Of a DNA stretch of 64,000 nucleotides, positions 33,213 through 46,635 are shown piece after piece. The notes below the pieces were generated by a model, which ran no database searches, was not told where the DNA came from, and saw only the letters and a program-made list of their open reading frames with translations. Origin of the DNA: Cymodocea nodosa (lineage: Eukaryota; Streptophyta; Magnoliopsida; Alismatales; Cymodoceaceae). Each line of letters opens with the position of its first letter. Within the stretch, counting starts at the first letter, position 1. Location of the stretch: the NCBI GenBank assembly GCA_036874045.1, contig JAZBRI010000003.1, positions 1,190,501 through 1,254,500 of the forward strand. The letters run 5' to 3'. Position numbers and translations under genes: made by a program.

Positions 33213-35788
33213 GGTTTTTGTGAGGTTTGGCTTTGGCTCTTGCCAGTGATGGTCGGGTGATGAGGAGGCGCGAGGTGAGGTGGGAGGAAATGGAGATGGG
33301 TTAGATGTGTGTGGTGCACCGCGGAGGACGATAAGGAAGGAGATGTAGTGCCAAAGTGCGGATGCGATGAGTCACACGAGGGAAGCCAGACTTGAATAAT
33401 TTCTTCTTCTCGTAATCACAAAAAATTAAACTTTAAGATTTTTGTTGAATAAAAAATAAAAATGTTTCCATCACCTATAAATAAAATATTTCTCTCTCAA
33501 GCACGCAGACAAATTCGGCGTCGACGATGGCCAACGGAAAAAGGATCTTACCATCCCATGTGGTTTCCACTTTTTGAATCTGATGCGGTCATGAAGATTT
33601 CGTGAAGCTAACGGAAGGACGGTGTGTTTCCCAAAAATATTCTGCATCATACGTTGAAGGTTTAATATAATATATTCTGTCACGGAAGGACGGTGTAATC
33701 TTTAGTAAATGGAGTTTTTCTTTCCATAATGAAGTAAATAATTAATAAATGATAGAGTTCGGGGGAAACTCTCGAAAAAAAAGTCTTCTCTCTTATCTAT
33801 TTTATCTTAGGATCACTGGAAGTTAATCTCTAATCAATAATGTATTTAATTTGCATAAGTTAAAATCAAGAAGCGGAACATATATTCTTTTTACAGTTAA
33901 AGTTATTTGTTTTGTTTTGTTGATTTGATTCAAAATCTTATTAATTTGATTCACAGCTGGAAGAATTATGAATGGTCCTCTCCCCCTCCCCCCCGGCCCC
34001 AACAAAAAAAGGTGAAAGCAAGTTCACTGAATTTTGTTTTATATTGCATGGTAAGTATATCAAGTATCTGGATCGAAATTCTTAGAATAAAATATATGTT
34101 AAATACAAAAATAGATTATTAAAATCTTATTGGTTCTTTGCCTCTTACCAAGGGCTTCCTCGGTTACTATATTTTATATAATTTAATCTTCCTATATAAG
34201 TATATAAACCTAATATAGTCATAGAAACATTTTTTGGCAAATAAATACTTATATAAATCTTGTTATCACGTAGTTAGGAATCGATGGTAAAATCACCACT
34301 TGTATTAAACAATTATTAACTGTTGATCTAAATGTCTAAATATCCAGCACTAAGTTTAAAATCTTGTTCATTAAATTTTAGAAGAAGAATTAATGGAAAA
34401 CAGAATTCATTTAAAATTTAACACATAAATTACGTACCTTATAGATTGAGTAACTATATTATTAAGTTTTCTTTTTTAAAATCAATAGAAAGAATAATAT
34501 TAGTTCAGGGTTTTGTCCTTTTGTAATTTTTGATACTAGCTAACTTAGTCTAAACTTAAATCACCCTGGTTTAACGATGAAAACGTCTTTTAGAAAAGAA
34601 CAATTAATAGCCCACAACAAGAATCCATTCTGATATCAAACGAAAGTTCAATTCAAAATCAAAATCTGAACAAAAGATTTTTCTTCACGAGAGGTTAGAT
34701 CTTTTTCTTTCAATGACGTGAGATTTTATCTCAATGCAACGATCTTTTTTGATTCGAAGTTGGTGCAACAATGTTCAATGCTAAATACCTTTAGAATTCT
34801 ATTCTAATTCAAACATGTCAAAACGTCCCCAAGATGCAATGATAAAATACATAATAATGGCGACATCTGGATGTTGCTTCTTCACTGATTAGTATGTTGT
34901 CAATGAGACAACGATGGATGGACAAGCAAGTGGTAGGGAGGAGAAGGTTGATTTTAATCGTTCACTATTGAGATCTATGTTTTCTTGAATATAGGTGTCC
35001 ACATTTTCCATTTTTACATATATTTATTTAACATCGGGACCAATATTGAAGAGTTTGATTGCTTGGATTGTTTCTGGGAGGGCAGAGTTAACAGCTATAA
35101 AGCACATGTTGAAAGGCGGAAAAATATGGTGAGCCACTTTACAAGCCAATTTGACGTACCAACTCAATGAGGTCCACGTCGTGCTCTACTCTACTGATTA
35201 GAATTCCTCTGTACAACGAAAAGTTAAGGAAAAGAAAAAGGAATTTTATTTATTATAAATCATATTACATTCTTGATTTTCCATAAATTTCTTTTAAAAG
35301 ATTTTTCAAACGACACGGATCTCTCCCTTCTAGATTCTGACTTGACGGGAGGAAGATCAAATGGTGGAACTAGGAAATTACTTTAATATCTAGCGTAGCG
35401 ATTGGAGTGGACTTTCTACCACTACACCACTGGTCGGTAGGTGTGCATGAATGGTTTGAAGTGTATTCCCTCACCCGCAAGACATGGGTTCGAATCTTGA
35501 GATGGTCGTAACGAACTTGTGAACGTTCAATTTCCCTGCAACAATTACGAGGATTCGGAAGCCGTGCATGTTCCATCTATCTACAGAACTTTATTAAATC
35601 GTTTCATTTAATTAATTTTAAACAATGAAAAGCAAGATCGATTAAATTGTTTCACATCTTTCATACCTTTTTTTTTTTTTCTCTCGTAATGATATGTATT
35701 TATTTATTACTTGAATCTTTTTCTCTAAGAAAATAGAGGACCAATTACGTACGCTGTATCAACGTTGAAGGCATCCTCAAACTCTCGT
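33213..35788. other. Divergent intergenic region between SNX2 and laccase
   Basis: The two genes are transcribed away from each other, so both promoters lie here. The sequence is AT-rich apart from a GC-richer patch just upstream of the SNX2 start. Only chance frames and one tRNA/SINE-like stretch (35390-35530) are visible. Confidence 0.5.
35390..35530. repeat. tRNA-like SINE-type sequence
   Basis: On + there is GACATGGGTTCGAATCTTGAG (box-B-like GGTTCGAATC), about 35 bases after an ATGGTTTGAAGTG stretch that could be a box A. On - the segment GTGGTGTAGTGGTAGAAAG also looks like a pol III A-box. It does not fold as a complete tRNA by eye, so an old SINE is the likeliest reading. Confidence 0.35.
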
Positions 35789-35794
35789 TATAAA
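35789..35794 (+). promoter_or_regulatory. TATA box of the laccase gene
   Basis: TATAAA in CTCGTTATAAAACGAAG, 80 bases upstream of the chosen ATG at 35874. Transcription would start near 35820, downstream of the in-frame ATG at 35808, which supports the later start. Confidence 0.6.
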
Positions 35795-35873
35795 ACGAAG
35801 CAGTCATTTGTGTTCTTGCTTCACCACCACCTCCTCCTCTGAGTTGGAAACCTCGATCTCTCTCTCTCTGGAG

Positions 35874-38208
35874 ATGTCAACTACGCTCTTCCGCTCTTTC
35901 TTCTTCTTGTCGTCCCTCTCTCTGTTCCTCGGCTCTGCTGGTGCAACTCCCACAACCCACTACCATAACTTCATTGTATGCCTCTCTCTCCTTCTCCTTC
36001 TCCCTCTCCCTCTCTCTCCCCCGTGTACATGTGGCAGCTGATATGATGGCGGGTTTGAATGAACACCCAGGTGCAAGAAACAGTGGTGAAGAGGCTTTGC
36101 CATTCCCAGCAGATCATCACAGTGAACGGAACGTTGCCTGGGCCAACTTTGCGAGTTAGGGACGGGGACTCATTGGCCATCACCGTCGTCAACAATGCAA
36201 GCCGAAACATCAGCATCCACTGGTACTTAAGTAATTAATCGTCTAATATATTATTGAGATCAACAGATTAAGTTCCATGTAGAGAACCTGACTTGATATG
36301 AAATTAAACCATCGAAATTTCACTGTATTAATTGATGATATATGTATATGACTGATGGGTTGATTAAGGCATGGAGTCCAGCAGCTGAGGACGGCGTGGG
36401 CGGACGGGCCAGAGTTCGTAACGCAGTGCCCGATGCGGCCAGGGGGGAATTACACGTACCGTTTCGCGATCGAGGGGAAGCAAGGGACGCTGTGGTGGCA
36501 CGCCCACAGTTCTTTGCTGAGGGCCACCGTCTACGGTGCCATTGTCATCTACCCTGCTCTCGGTGAATCGTTCCCTTTCCAGCAACCCGACAGGGACTTC
36601 CCTGTCATCTTGGGTACGTAAGTACCTGAATCAACCTTGCAGGGTGATCGTTATTAAACATTTAAATGAAGTGATCGAACTGATTTTCTCGATCGATATT
36701 AATTACTTGATCAGGCGAGTGGTGGAACAAGGACCCCATCAAAGTGGCGGAAGAGGCACTGCTTACCGGAGGAGGTCCAGATGATTCCGATGCCTTCACC
36801 ATCAATGGTCAGCCCGGAGATCTCTACGATTGTTCCAGCGAAGGTGAATTTTTCGACATATACATTTATATATATCTTTGTACGTACGTACTGTTTTAAT
36901 TTTGTGTTCACGTACGTAGAAACCGCTATCTTTCCTGTTGCCGTTGGCGAGACGGTTCTCCTCCGTGTCATCAATGCTGCGGTCCAACGTGACCTCTTCT
37001 TCTCTGTCGCTGGCCACAACATGATGGTGGTCGGCGCAGATGCCTTCTACACCAAAAATTTCTCCACTGACTTCCTCATGCTCAGCCCTGGTGAAACCAC
37101 CGATGTCCTTATCACCGCCAATCAAACACTGGGACGCTATTACCTTGCCGCCAGGGTCTATAACAGTGCCCGGGGCATAGCCTTGGACAATACCACCGCC
37201 ACTGCCATCCTCCAGTACGATGGAAACTGTAGAAGCTGCCTCTCAAATTCTAGTTCTACCCCATCAGCACCGCCACAACCTCCTACCCCATCACTACCAC
37301 CACAGCCTCCGCCATTATTTCCTGTGCTACCTGACTTCGACGATACTGGCGCTGTCACTGCTTACCTGGCCAACATCAAGAGTCCGACCAACGTCACGGT
37401 TCCCGAACCAGTTGATGTCAAGCTCTTGTTGACCGTCGGTATGACTTTAATTCTTTCTCAACTGTACTCCAAACTATATATATATATATGATGATGATGA
37501 TGATGACGATGACGATGACGATGACGATGATTTCGCAATATCTTTATCAAAAAATTAAGCATCATCCCAATTGATGTTTATGTTCCATCAGGGGTTGGTC
37601 TCCTCAACTGTTGGCCAGGCAAATCCTGCGATGGACCCTTCAACGCCCGCTTGGCTGCCAGCATAAACAACATCTCCTTCGCTCTTCCGACCACTTCCTC
37701 CATTCTCCAAGCCGATCGTCAGCAAATCGCAGGCGTATTCTACAATGACTTCCCATCGTTGCCACCCACGCAATTCGACTACACCGGACAAAACATTTCC
37801 CCTCAACTCTGGTACCCACAGCGTGGAACCAAAGTGTACCGTCTAAAGTACGGAGAAACACTGCAGCTAGTGTTCCAGGGGACCAGCATATTAACACCGT
37901 CGAGCCATCCAATGCACATCCATGGGTACGACTTCTACGTCCTCGCCGTGGGGTTTGGGAACTTCAACGAAACCTCCGACACCGACAGTTTCAACCTGTC
38001 GGACCCGCCCCGGAGGAACACGGTGTCAGTGCCGCCGGCCGGATGGGTTGCGATCAGATTTGTTGCAGACAATCCAGGTGCTTGGCTGTTGCATTGCCAT
38101 ATCGATATGCATCTCATCTGGGGCCTTGCAATGGTGTTCATAGTGGAGGATGGAGATGTAGAGTCGCAAAAGCTGGAGCCGCCGCCTGCAGACCTTCCTG
38201 CCTGTTGA
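35874..38208 (+). CDS. LAC: Laccase (multicopper oxidase)
   Basis: Six exons: 35874-35975, 36071-36222, 36369-36613, 36715-36843, 36920-37438 and 37592-38208, giving 587 aa. This is the usual plant laccase size and intron layout. It is a secreted, apoplastic enzyme that oxidises monolignols and other phenols and reduces O2 to water. A signal peptide is visible ([20 protein letters not shown], then SAGA). All four copper motifs are present: [27 protein letters not shown] and [12 protein letters not shown]. The last provides the Cys-His electron bridge, with Leu at the axial position. A Pro/Ser-rich linker (about residues 320-345) sits between domains 2 and 3. The C-terminus PPPADLPAC is typical of plant laccases. 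Splice joins recover family motifs exactly (HW|HG, VILG|EWW). The subfamily is not assigned. Confidence 0.95.
37476..37531. repeat. Compound microsatellite in laccase intron 5
   Basis: (TA)n followed by (TGA)n and (TGACGA)n. Intronic and probably length-variable. Confidence 0.9.
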
Positions 38209-39117
38209 AAATTCATTTGAATGCCATCTGTGCAAATAAATATTTGGTTTAAATATAAGATTATATTTATGATCATCCAATCTATTTTTTCTTGCAGTAG
38301 CTTGGTAATACTGATTTGGAACATGCACGGAACAATGATATAATTAACTCCGTAGATCGGAAAATAATGATATATATATTTCCAAATAGAAAATAATGGC
38401 TTTCAGTTGGTAAGAGGGAGGCCTATTTGACGATCAGAAATAAAGGGACTAAGATCCCCTTCCATTCGTTACAATCAGAGTAGTCCATTTCTATTAATTT
38501 ACATCAGTGATTGTTGTTTAATTACATGGTCTGATTTGATTTCACCAGATCTTCAAGTTTTTTAAGGAAAAAAAAATTATTTACTCAAATCTTTAATTCG
38601 GGAGAAGATTTTTTTGGGTATTTGTAAACAAATTACAAGGTTTGTTTAATCATTAACTTTATTAATTCAAGTCACTTTTTAAAGTAACCAAAAAAAAACT
38701 ACTTTTTCACATTTCTCTGGTATTAAATTGGGCCTTAAATATGTTTAATTCTGATATGATGTTCAAAATTCTATAATTTTACAATCTTTCAAGTAGACTA
38801 TTACTGGTAGATGGCATATTACTCATATTGTAAAAATTATCACTAATATTGAAAAAAATATCTATTTGATAATATCGTACATTTTTTCTTAAAAATATAC
38901 GACCCCACTTAAAGATATTGTAGATTTTAAATTTCAATAATAAATATAACTACTCTAATTAATATGAAAATTAAATACATATTAGATCATAATATATATT
39001 AATTAATTATATTTAAAATTTTAAAATAATATATTAATAAAAATAACGCCACGCCATCGTGAAACGCTGCTGATAAAAAAAAAAAAAAAAAAAAAAGCGT
39101 CCTCAGGGCTCGTGACG
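38209..39117. other. Spacer between laccase and the FAM175-like gene
   Basis: Very AT-rich with long A and T runs, including about 20 A at 39077-39096 just before the next gene. Nothing coding is seen. Confidence 0.55.
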
Positions 39118-42100
39118 ATGGATGATCGTCTCCTCCCTCTTCCAGTGGAGAAGCTTTCGATCTCCGGCCCAACCCTCGCCGCCCTTCTCCACTCCTTCTC
39201 GTCTTCCGCCGCCGACGTGGACGGCCTCCTTTTTGGCCACATCACCAGTCTGCCCCCACCCGATCTTCGGGACGACGATGACGACGTCAGTCTTACCTCC
39301 TCTTCTCCGCTTGCCGTCACCGTCTCCGGCCAACTATGCTTCTGCTCCCCTGTGTCCTTCTACGACCCCCTTGGCCGCGTCGACAGTCGCTTGGTTTCCC
39401 AATCCCTCTTCGCCGACAAGCTACCCCCCAACACTGTCCCACTCGGTTGGTTCTCCGGCCGCCGCCAGTCTCCACTCCGCCCCTCCATGCGAGAGTACGC
39501 CGTCACGGTATCCCTCGCCGAAACATTCAAAAGCCTAGCTCTGGAAATGAAAACACAGCGAGATCCGAACTTTCGAACTCCGTGCGTGTTTCTATTGCTG
39601 TCGACCTCGTCGACAGGAAATCTTGCAGTGCATAACCACGAATACCGAGCTTTTGAGCTACAGGAGAAATCTGGGGGCGGAGGAGATCGTTGCCTTGTGT
39701 CGAGATCGCTTAGCGTGGTCAACGTTGGGCCAGCGTTCCGAGGACAGTATGGATCGTTCTTGGGAGAGTCAGGGTTCCCATTGATGCCTTTTGGGGTGGA
39801 GAAGAAAGGGGAGGGAGATCAAAAGAGCTTGACTGGGATTCGGAATCAGAATTTGCTGGATAGGGTGGCGGAAGGGTATGGGGTGGAGAGGCTGAGGCAG
39901 ATGGTGGGACATGGAGCCGTGCAGTATAGGACGGAGCTGGAGGAATTGTATGGTAGTATGTTGCATAAGCTTGAGGAATTGGCGAATCTTGTGGAGAAGA
40001 GCTCAAAAAAGATCTTTGAACAGGTGCGAAGCGTTTAATTTTCTTCTTTACTCTTGATTACTGCTATAAAAAATCAACATGAGTGCATAATGTAGTTTCA
40101 ATTTCGATTTTTGCATATGAAATATTAAGCGAATTAGTGGCATATTTCTTCGACGAAAATGGTGTTTTGATTGAAGCCAGAATACATAATTTTCTTCCAA
40201 GAACTTGTCTAAGAAGGGCAAGTTGCTCTAACTGTCAACATCCAATAAGATGGAGGATGACCCATTATCCATTATTGACTATTATCGTTCTGATCATTTC
40301 TGATTCTTTTAGCTTATTGTTATGTAGTGAGGATGATACTCACTAGAGCTTTTTATTCCAGCAAGTAATTATTTTGTATCATTGTGCATTGGCTAGTGTT
40401 CCTTGTTATTCTTTGGGAATTATGAATGTTGTAAAAAATGGAAATTGTACATTATATGGATCGGAAATTAAAATTTTTTCCAATGGGGTTTTAATGGGCA
40501 TTTTTTGAAAAAGGTATAAATAAAAAATTCAAATAAATATAAACGTATTTACAAACATAAAAGTATCATGATCATCAAAATAATCAACTAAATAAATTAT
40601 AATTAAATTATATGTAATACAATTTCAAAACCATATTCTGTTATGAGTGTCACTTAAGATTAAGAATAAATACTTAAATTGAAATTCTAACTAATTGAAA
40701 TATATAAGAAGTATAATTAAAGTTACAAACAACAAGATAAGTATCAAAATACTCACATTATATTAATGAAAAAGATGCCATTTAAATGGCCAAAATGAAA
40801 AAAGGCCATTTTATTTAGGAAAGGGGGAAAATGACCATTTTTTCCAAACGGTTTTCATAAAATGAGGCAGACTGAGATAAAAATTGTTTAAATGATGTTG
40901 AATGGCTGTTTTTTCCACTTTTTGTGATAATGATATACCCTCAAGTTTCAAAATCACCAGCCAACTTCAAGTTTCCGTGATATATTGTCAGTTAAGATTG
41001 TGCACGTATTACACATTAGCATCAAGTAACTTTTCTAAAAATTTGCATTGAGATTTCAGAGAACCTTAAGTATAACTATTGATGTCTGAAAAGAGAAGTG
41101 AGTTTTTTTCACTTATGAATTTTTAATCAGCACTGTCTCCATGCATGGATAAATCAGAAGTAAGAACATAATTAAGTTAGGCATAAACGTATTTTCTCAA
41201 TATACAGTATGTGTATGACTTCTTAACACAATTTAACCATTTGTTATGTCCTTGAATGGCTTCCTGTATGCACAAGCCATAGATATAGAAAAACAATAAA
41301 CACTTCCAAACAGAATTGGGAAAACAGAACTACAACAAATGAAAGAAGAAAAGGAAAACACAACAGAACTACAGCTAACTGAACTAAAAGGTACTCCTAG
41401 GCCAGGAATACAGCAACAAACAAACATCAGTCACTTCCAAATAGCCAACAATCCTTCTAGATGAGCCAATAACCCTTGCAAGCACAATAGAATGCCATTG
41501 AGTGGAAGAAAAGGAAAATTTATGGAAGATCCGCCTGTTCCTTTCAAGCTATCAACACCACTAAATTGCAAGAGTTAGGATCATCCAAATCAGATTGAAG
41601 CGAGGGTGACAATTCTTCCTGGTAGTCCAAACCTGCCAAAATATACTTGCATCCATCTTAGATCTTGGATCCAAGTCTATAATCATTGACCACCAACGGG
41701 TAATGGAAGGGCAACAAAAAAAGAGGTGCCAACAACATTCAATTTGATGATGACAAAACTGACATTTTCCAGCTAATTGATAACCATGACGTTGTAGCTC
41801 TTACATAGTCTGAATACCTTGTCCAAATGGTTTGTCAGGTGAAGGACATCTTGGTTGGAAATTGATTGTTCCTCATGTGCTTCCATTGCCCTACTTTTAT
41901 CTTTCCATAAGTGAGAATGAGGTGTAAGGAAAAGAAAGCTTCATCCTCATTCCAGTGCCATTGGCAAGAGTTAGAACCTGGAGAAGTTGAGTGGAAGCCA
42001 TGACAACTCAAAAGTGTAACCATCTTAGAAAAATCAACAAACTCATAATCATTACATTTCCTTCTAAAGCACATATCCCCTGCAATCCCTACCATGGAAG

Positions 42101-42911
42101 GGTGGAAACACTCAAACACTTGAATAAAGGGAAGAAACTGATGCAAGAGAGGAAATAGTCAACTCAATGTTGGAATCCCTACACAATGATCTTCTAAATT
42201 CTTACTTAATCACCATTGCCTACTATAATCCTAATCCTCTTATTCCAAAGCCTAAACCCATGACCCCTCTACACACTGGACATTCAGTTTACAAGAGCCT
42301 ATTGTATCTTAGAAATTTTCCTTTTACCATTTGCCCAATATAACTCTCAAGGTGCATATTGTTTCCCTTTCTACCACTAAGCCTCCATATCCATTTGTCA
42401 AGAAGAATAAGTTCATGGAGAAAACATTTCTCATGCTTACTCCATGCTATCACATGGAAACTTAAGGGACATCGTTTCTTGCTGCCACCCCAAAGGAATT
42501 GACTTTGAATCTGATCTCTAGTCCCTTTGCAACACTAACTGGAAGTCCTGAACAATGACATGGTGGATTGGCAAATCTAATCAGTCAATAACCGACAGTC
42601 TTGACATGGGAGGTTGTTCAGAGTGCCAAGGCCTAAGCATTTGTTTGCAAGATGATCACACAAACCATGAAATTAGATGCCTGTTGCACTAGCTCATCAG
42701 ATGTTTCAATGCCAACAATTGATGACTTATGGAAATTAATCTTCAGATCTGAAACCATACTGAGCATTCCAAGGAAACCATACTCATCATCTTTTTTCTA
42801 TAATAGTCATGATTTTATGAATGATTATCAATTTTTTCATTGTTTTTCTGAAATCTTTAGGAAAGGAAAAATTTCAAGCTAAGAAGTAAAGTTGCTGGGT
42901 TCATTGACTGA
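39118..42911 (+). CDS. Abraxas/ABRO1 (FAM175)-like MPN-domain protein
   Basis: Exon 1 (39118-40023, 302 aa, phase 0) encodes an MPN-like domain: LSISGPTLAALLHSF, DVDGLLFGHI, LGWFSGRRQSPLRPSMREYAV, PCVFLLLSTSSTGNLAVHNHEYRAF. An alpha-helical C-terminal part with LEELYGSMLHKLEELANLVEKS follows. There is no JAMM zinc signature (HxH...SxxxxxxxxxD), as expected for the scaffold partner of BRCC36 in BRCA1-A/BRISC deubiquitinase complexes. The proposed exon 2 (42861-42911, acceptor ATCTTTAG) adds ERKNFKLRSKVAGFID then a stop and continues the coiled coil in phase. If that is wrong, reading into the intron ends four codons later (stop at 40036). The ATG at 39118 is used; the frame is open slightly upstream through a GTG. 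Exon 1 is certain in kind, exon 2 is tentative. Confidence 0.72.
41560..42150 (-). mobile_element. LINE (L1-type) fragment, zf-RVT region
   Basis: On the minus strand, in two frames, it reads WHWNEDEAFFSLHLILTYG...QWKHMRNNQFPTKMSFT (about 42000-41840) and then GKCQFCHHQIECCWHLFF and CCPSITRWWSMI (about 41760-41690). This is the zinc-binding domain that follows reverse transcriptase in plant LINEs. Frameshifts and stops show it is dead. It lies in the long intron of the FAM175-like gene. Flanks to about 41400 and 42600 may belong to the same element. Confidence 0.65.
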
Positions 42912-45900
42912 GGCTATTTTCTTCTTTCTGTAAGGTACATTTTCAACCTTTTATTACCTTTAAAATGTCTTTACTAGATCTGTGTTTGATTGCCGTCTTC
43001 CATAACAGTAACGTCTGTAGTTTGGTAGTAAGATTTCTTTGAGTGTGATATAGTTCCATAACAATATTGTTGCACATATTTGTATCTTAAGAAACAATCT
43101 ATTTAATTGTGGTTGAATTATTAGATATTTTCAATTCTTAAATCTGCAGTTGTGGTTCATGTATTCTTCCCGACATAGTTGTTCTAGTTATCAAATTTGC
43201 TGTTAATGTAAGGCCACTATATTCCTAATTATATATTTTATTCTGCACTCCCAAGTGATTTCAGAATATTATGCAATATTATCATGATGCTTTTTGTTGT
43301 TAGCCAGTGTCATTATCTGTATCCCAATTATGATTTTTTATTTCATTACTATTTCAGGCAATTGCAACTGGGTTTTTTGTTGAAATTGAGATATATTTAA
43401 TAATTTGCTAACTCCTAGGTATGCTTCATAAAATGTCAAATTCATCATTCCAGACCGTTATGTCAAAAACCCCAAAAATGTTCAGTTCTTTTTTCTTAAG
43501 GATTTGGTATTTGTTTTGTCTGTTTCTTATTATAAGCTGTTGTTCCTTTATCGACTATATTACTAAACTTAAGCACTCTAATAATTTACTCTATAGTTTT
43601 CTAGTTTATTATCAAGGTATTACGAGGTGTAGTCCCAGATTTTGCAAGTAGAGATGCTAGATCAATGAATATGCAAAGCATTTCTGGCTATGCCATTTGT
43701 TTTTGTCTGCAGTTCTGGCGTTTATAAAATAATATGATAATTGGAATTTTGCAAATCTTGTCGCCAGCTCTTACTGTCATATAGATTGGCAACCTGTAAA
43801 TGATACCATCATCCATTTTTTTTCCCTTAGCGCTGCTACGCATTTTCCTACGAATTGGACTGGTAATTGTAAGATGCTTAGGTGGTATATGTCTAAATAT
43901 AGTGTGTACATACAGAAGTTCCGATTGAGTATTTGCATGTATGGCATTTTACTGATGGTTATCTTATGCCCCAGCATGTTGTTGACTTGGTGGATGTCAT
44001 GTGGTATCAAGCACGCGTTGAACATGTTACCCTGGATCCAACCTGTTTATCAAATCAGGTTGCGTTTGTCATGCAGGAAAAAATGAGCTGAGTTCGACAT
44101 GGTAGGATCTGCTTCTTATGGACTGCACTTTATCGTAAATTGTGGGGATTTCTGAATGGATAGAAGAATATGTTAAACAAACTCAGTTCTGCACATTTCC
44201 CAATTGCAAAACTCAGTTATCAATACTTCTCTTCTTTAAAAGGTGTTAATTATCCAGTTGTCATGCCAAACGTGGTTTTTGTCTGGAGAGAATTATAACT
44301 TGAACTTCTTTAAGAGTTTCTTTTTACGGTGACAGTGATTTTTATATTTACTTACATTTGAATATTTTGTTGAAGTTGCCACTAATTCCAACTTTTGAAG
44401 AGTGATACATACCAGTTTTTTCAAAAGATTCTCTCCACCGCTGAACACGGAAGATCTGGATTTGGATTTTTCAAAGAATAAATTACCACATACACAGAGG
44501 ATATTCTGTAGTCCTTGATAAGTTTTTTCATGGAGTATAGCATATGGTGTTCACATAGGTTCCATAGCTACGACTCCTTTTAAATCTTAACCACGCTATA
44601 CCACACTCTTACAAAACCATAAATTTTTAAAGTTCTAAATTACAAAACTACCGTTTTCATGTGGTACCGGACACACTTGTAAATAATTATCACGTTTTGG
44701 TAACATCTCGGAGTTTTCTCCCATCCTCGCTGGAAAGTGGAGACGTGGCCATCAAGTAAATTTTTTCCTACCCTCAAGCAGAGCCGTCAAAGTCACCACA
44801 CCAAGCAAAATTAATGTTAGGACTTAGGGAGGTGGTGGTTAGCTTCGTCGCTGCCGTCGACGACATGTGGTGGTCGCCGTCACCTCCTGTGCACGACATT
44901 AGCTGGATTCCGTTGGGCCTTACGAGGGCTTTGACACCTGAAAGGAATGGGGGGGGGGGGGTGGTACGTATGGTGATGGGCCCGAAATCAGCCCTAACCT
45001 GTTATTGATGGAAGAGGAAAGAGAAGGGATCGATCGTCTTGTCCACGGAAGTAATTTCTCTTTAGCTCTTTCATTGGATCTTTCGTCTTCTTCTTCTTTC
45101 CTTCTAAAATGTCACTGTCAACAAGTAAATTTAATTACAAGTAGTTCTCTGGATTGTTTTTATTAAGATAGAAAGTTCAATTATAAATACAAATTCAAAT
45201 ATTCGAATTTGTAACAATAACACGATAAAAGTTCTTCATCGATAATATACATCTTTAGATGTAATATCGATAAAGCAACCTTGTGACGTTCAAAGTCACA
45301 CTCGTGCTAGTACCTACAACGAAACAATATTTTTTTTTTAAAAAAAAAGTCTGGGCTATAATTTTATTTTGTAAGATTGACTACACGAATCTTTTTTTTC
45401 TACCTTTTTTTTTAAAAAAAAAAAAAAAAACTACATGAATCTTTTTCATTGGTATTTACGAGCTTAGTGACTACGACAGAGATTTTTTTTCTTTTAATCC
45501 AATGAACGACGTGCACCCAAGTCACGCCCTTAAATATTCAAAATTGAATTGCCAAAAAAGTCAAGGTTGCATTTCGTTTTGTGTTTTGTAATTTAATACC
45601 ATTGTGCTAAATGAGAAGAAGTCAAGAAAATATCCCAAATGCTTTGATTATGTTCAGAAAATATTTAAAGAAAAGAACTAACGCTAAAGAAGTAGAATTT
45701 TTATGCTTCTCCGAGTTTTCACATGGAATTCATCGGTTCAGAAAAAAATATTTGTTTGCAAAATGAATAGATGCAGAATAAAATTATATTTGCGACCTTA
45801 TGTGATGGAGCTAGGACATTAATAATTTTCTGATAAATCACCTAGATATTATGCTTTCAATTATTTCAATGACGCTAAACCTCATACATTAGACACCGAA

Positions 45901-46121
45901 TCTTCGAATAATAATAATAATACCTCTTCCTACTTCCTAGTGATTGGTTCCACGTTTACGTATTTCTATAAGGACTAGACGACAAATGACCCATTTCGTA
46001 CAAAGAATACCAAAGACAGGAATTGGTCCGACCCCAACCACGTTGCCACCAGTCCCCAGCTTTCTTTTCAAACTTAACACCACACACCATGTGCCCACGT
46101 CAGCCTACGCCAGATGTGACA
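42912..46121. other. Long gene-poor spacer
   Basis: AT-rich with many short frames and no recognised domain. A somewhat GC-richer patch at about 44700-45010 contains a 13-base G run at 44949-44961. Long A/T homopolymers occur near 45330-45430. The last part is upstream sequence of the ERD15-like gene. Confidence 0.5.
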
Positions 46122-46135
46122 GGTGACGTGTCACC
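46122..46135. promoter_or_regulatory. Palindromic ABRE/G-box-like element
   Basis: GGTGACGTGTCACC: two 6-bp arms in perfect inverted symmetry around a GT, containing the bZIP core ACGTG/GACGTGTC. It lies about 500 bases upstream of the ERD15-like start. A second ACGTG is present near 46384. bZIP factors responding to abscisic acid or stress bind such cores, and this suits a dehydration-response gene. Confidence 0.5.
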
Positions 46136-46635
46136 TCCAGCTGCTCCAGCACACAAACGATAAGGACAATCGTCATTTCTCCCTTCCTGGGCCCACAGGC
46201 TTAGCCCATCTTGTGGGCCCTGGCCCACCTCCTTTTCCGTGTGCTGTTGGGCCCCATCTTCTCGGACTCGCGTACACAGTTTCTGATCCATCACCGAAAT
46301 ACCAATAATACCCCTCCTCTCTTCGTTATTAACATCAACCTCACGATTGGCCGAACCGTAATTACGACCAAAATTGGATGCTCACGTGATTCTCTAATTT
46401 CCTTCCGTTTTAGTTTGCCCCTCGTCCTCAGGAAATATCCCAATGCCCGCTCGGACGTCATTGTCCCCACCTTCTTCCCAAATCCACACCACACGTTTGA
46501 TGGTGCGACCGTAAATAGCAGGAAACATTAGGGTAGAGATGTTCCAAGACTTGTATATTTTAGTCGGAGAGAAGTCGGTCTTCTTCCCACGTCCCATCTC
46601 TTTCTCCGGCGACGACGGCGAACGGAAGAAGAGGT

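Noticed and set aside
35484-35505. GGTTCGAATC, considered as the T-arm of a tRNA gene
   Set aside because: No complete cloverleaf or acceptor-stem pairing could be drawn around it; better read as a SINE-type relic.
35808-35873. Upstream in-frame ATG of the laccase gene
   Set aside because: It precedes or overlaps the transcription start predicted from the TATA box at 35789. Starting at 35874 gives a normal signal peptide.
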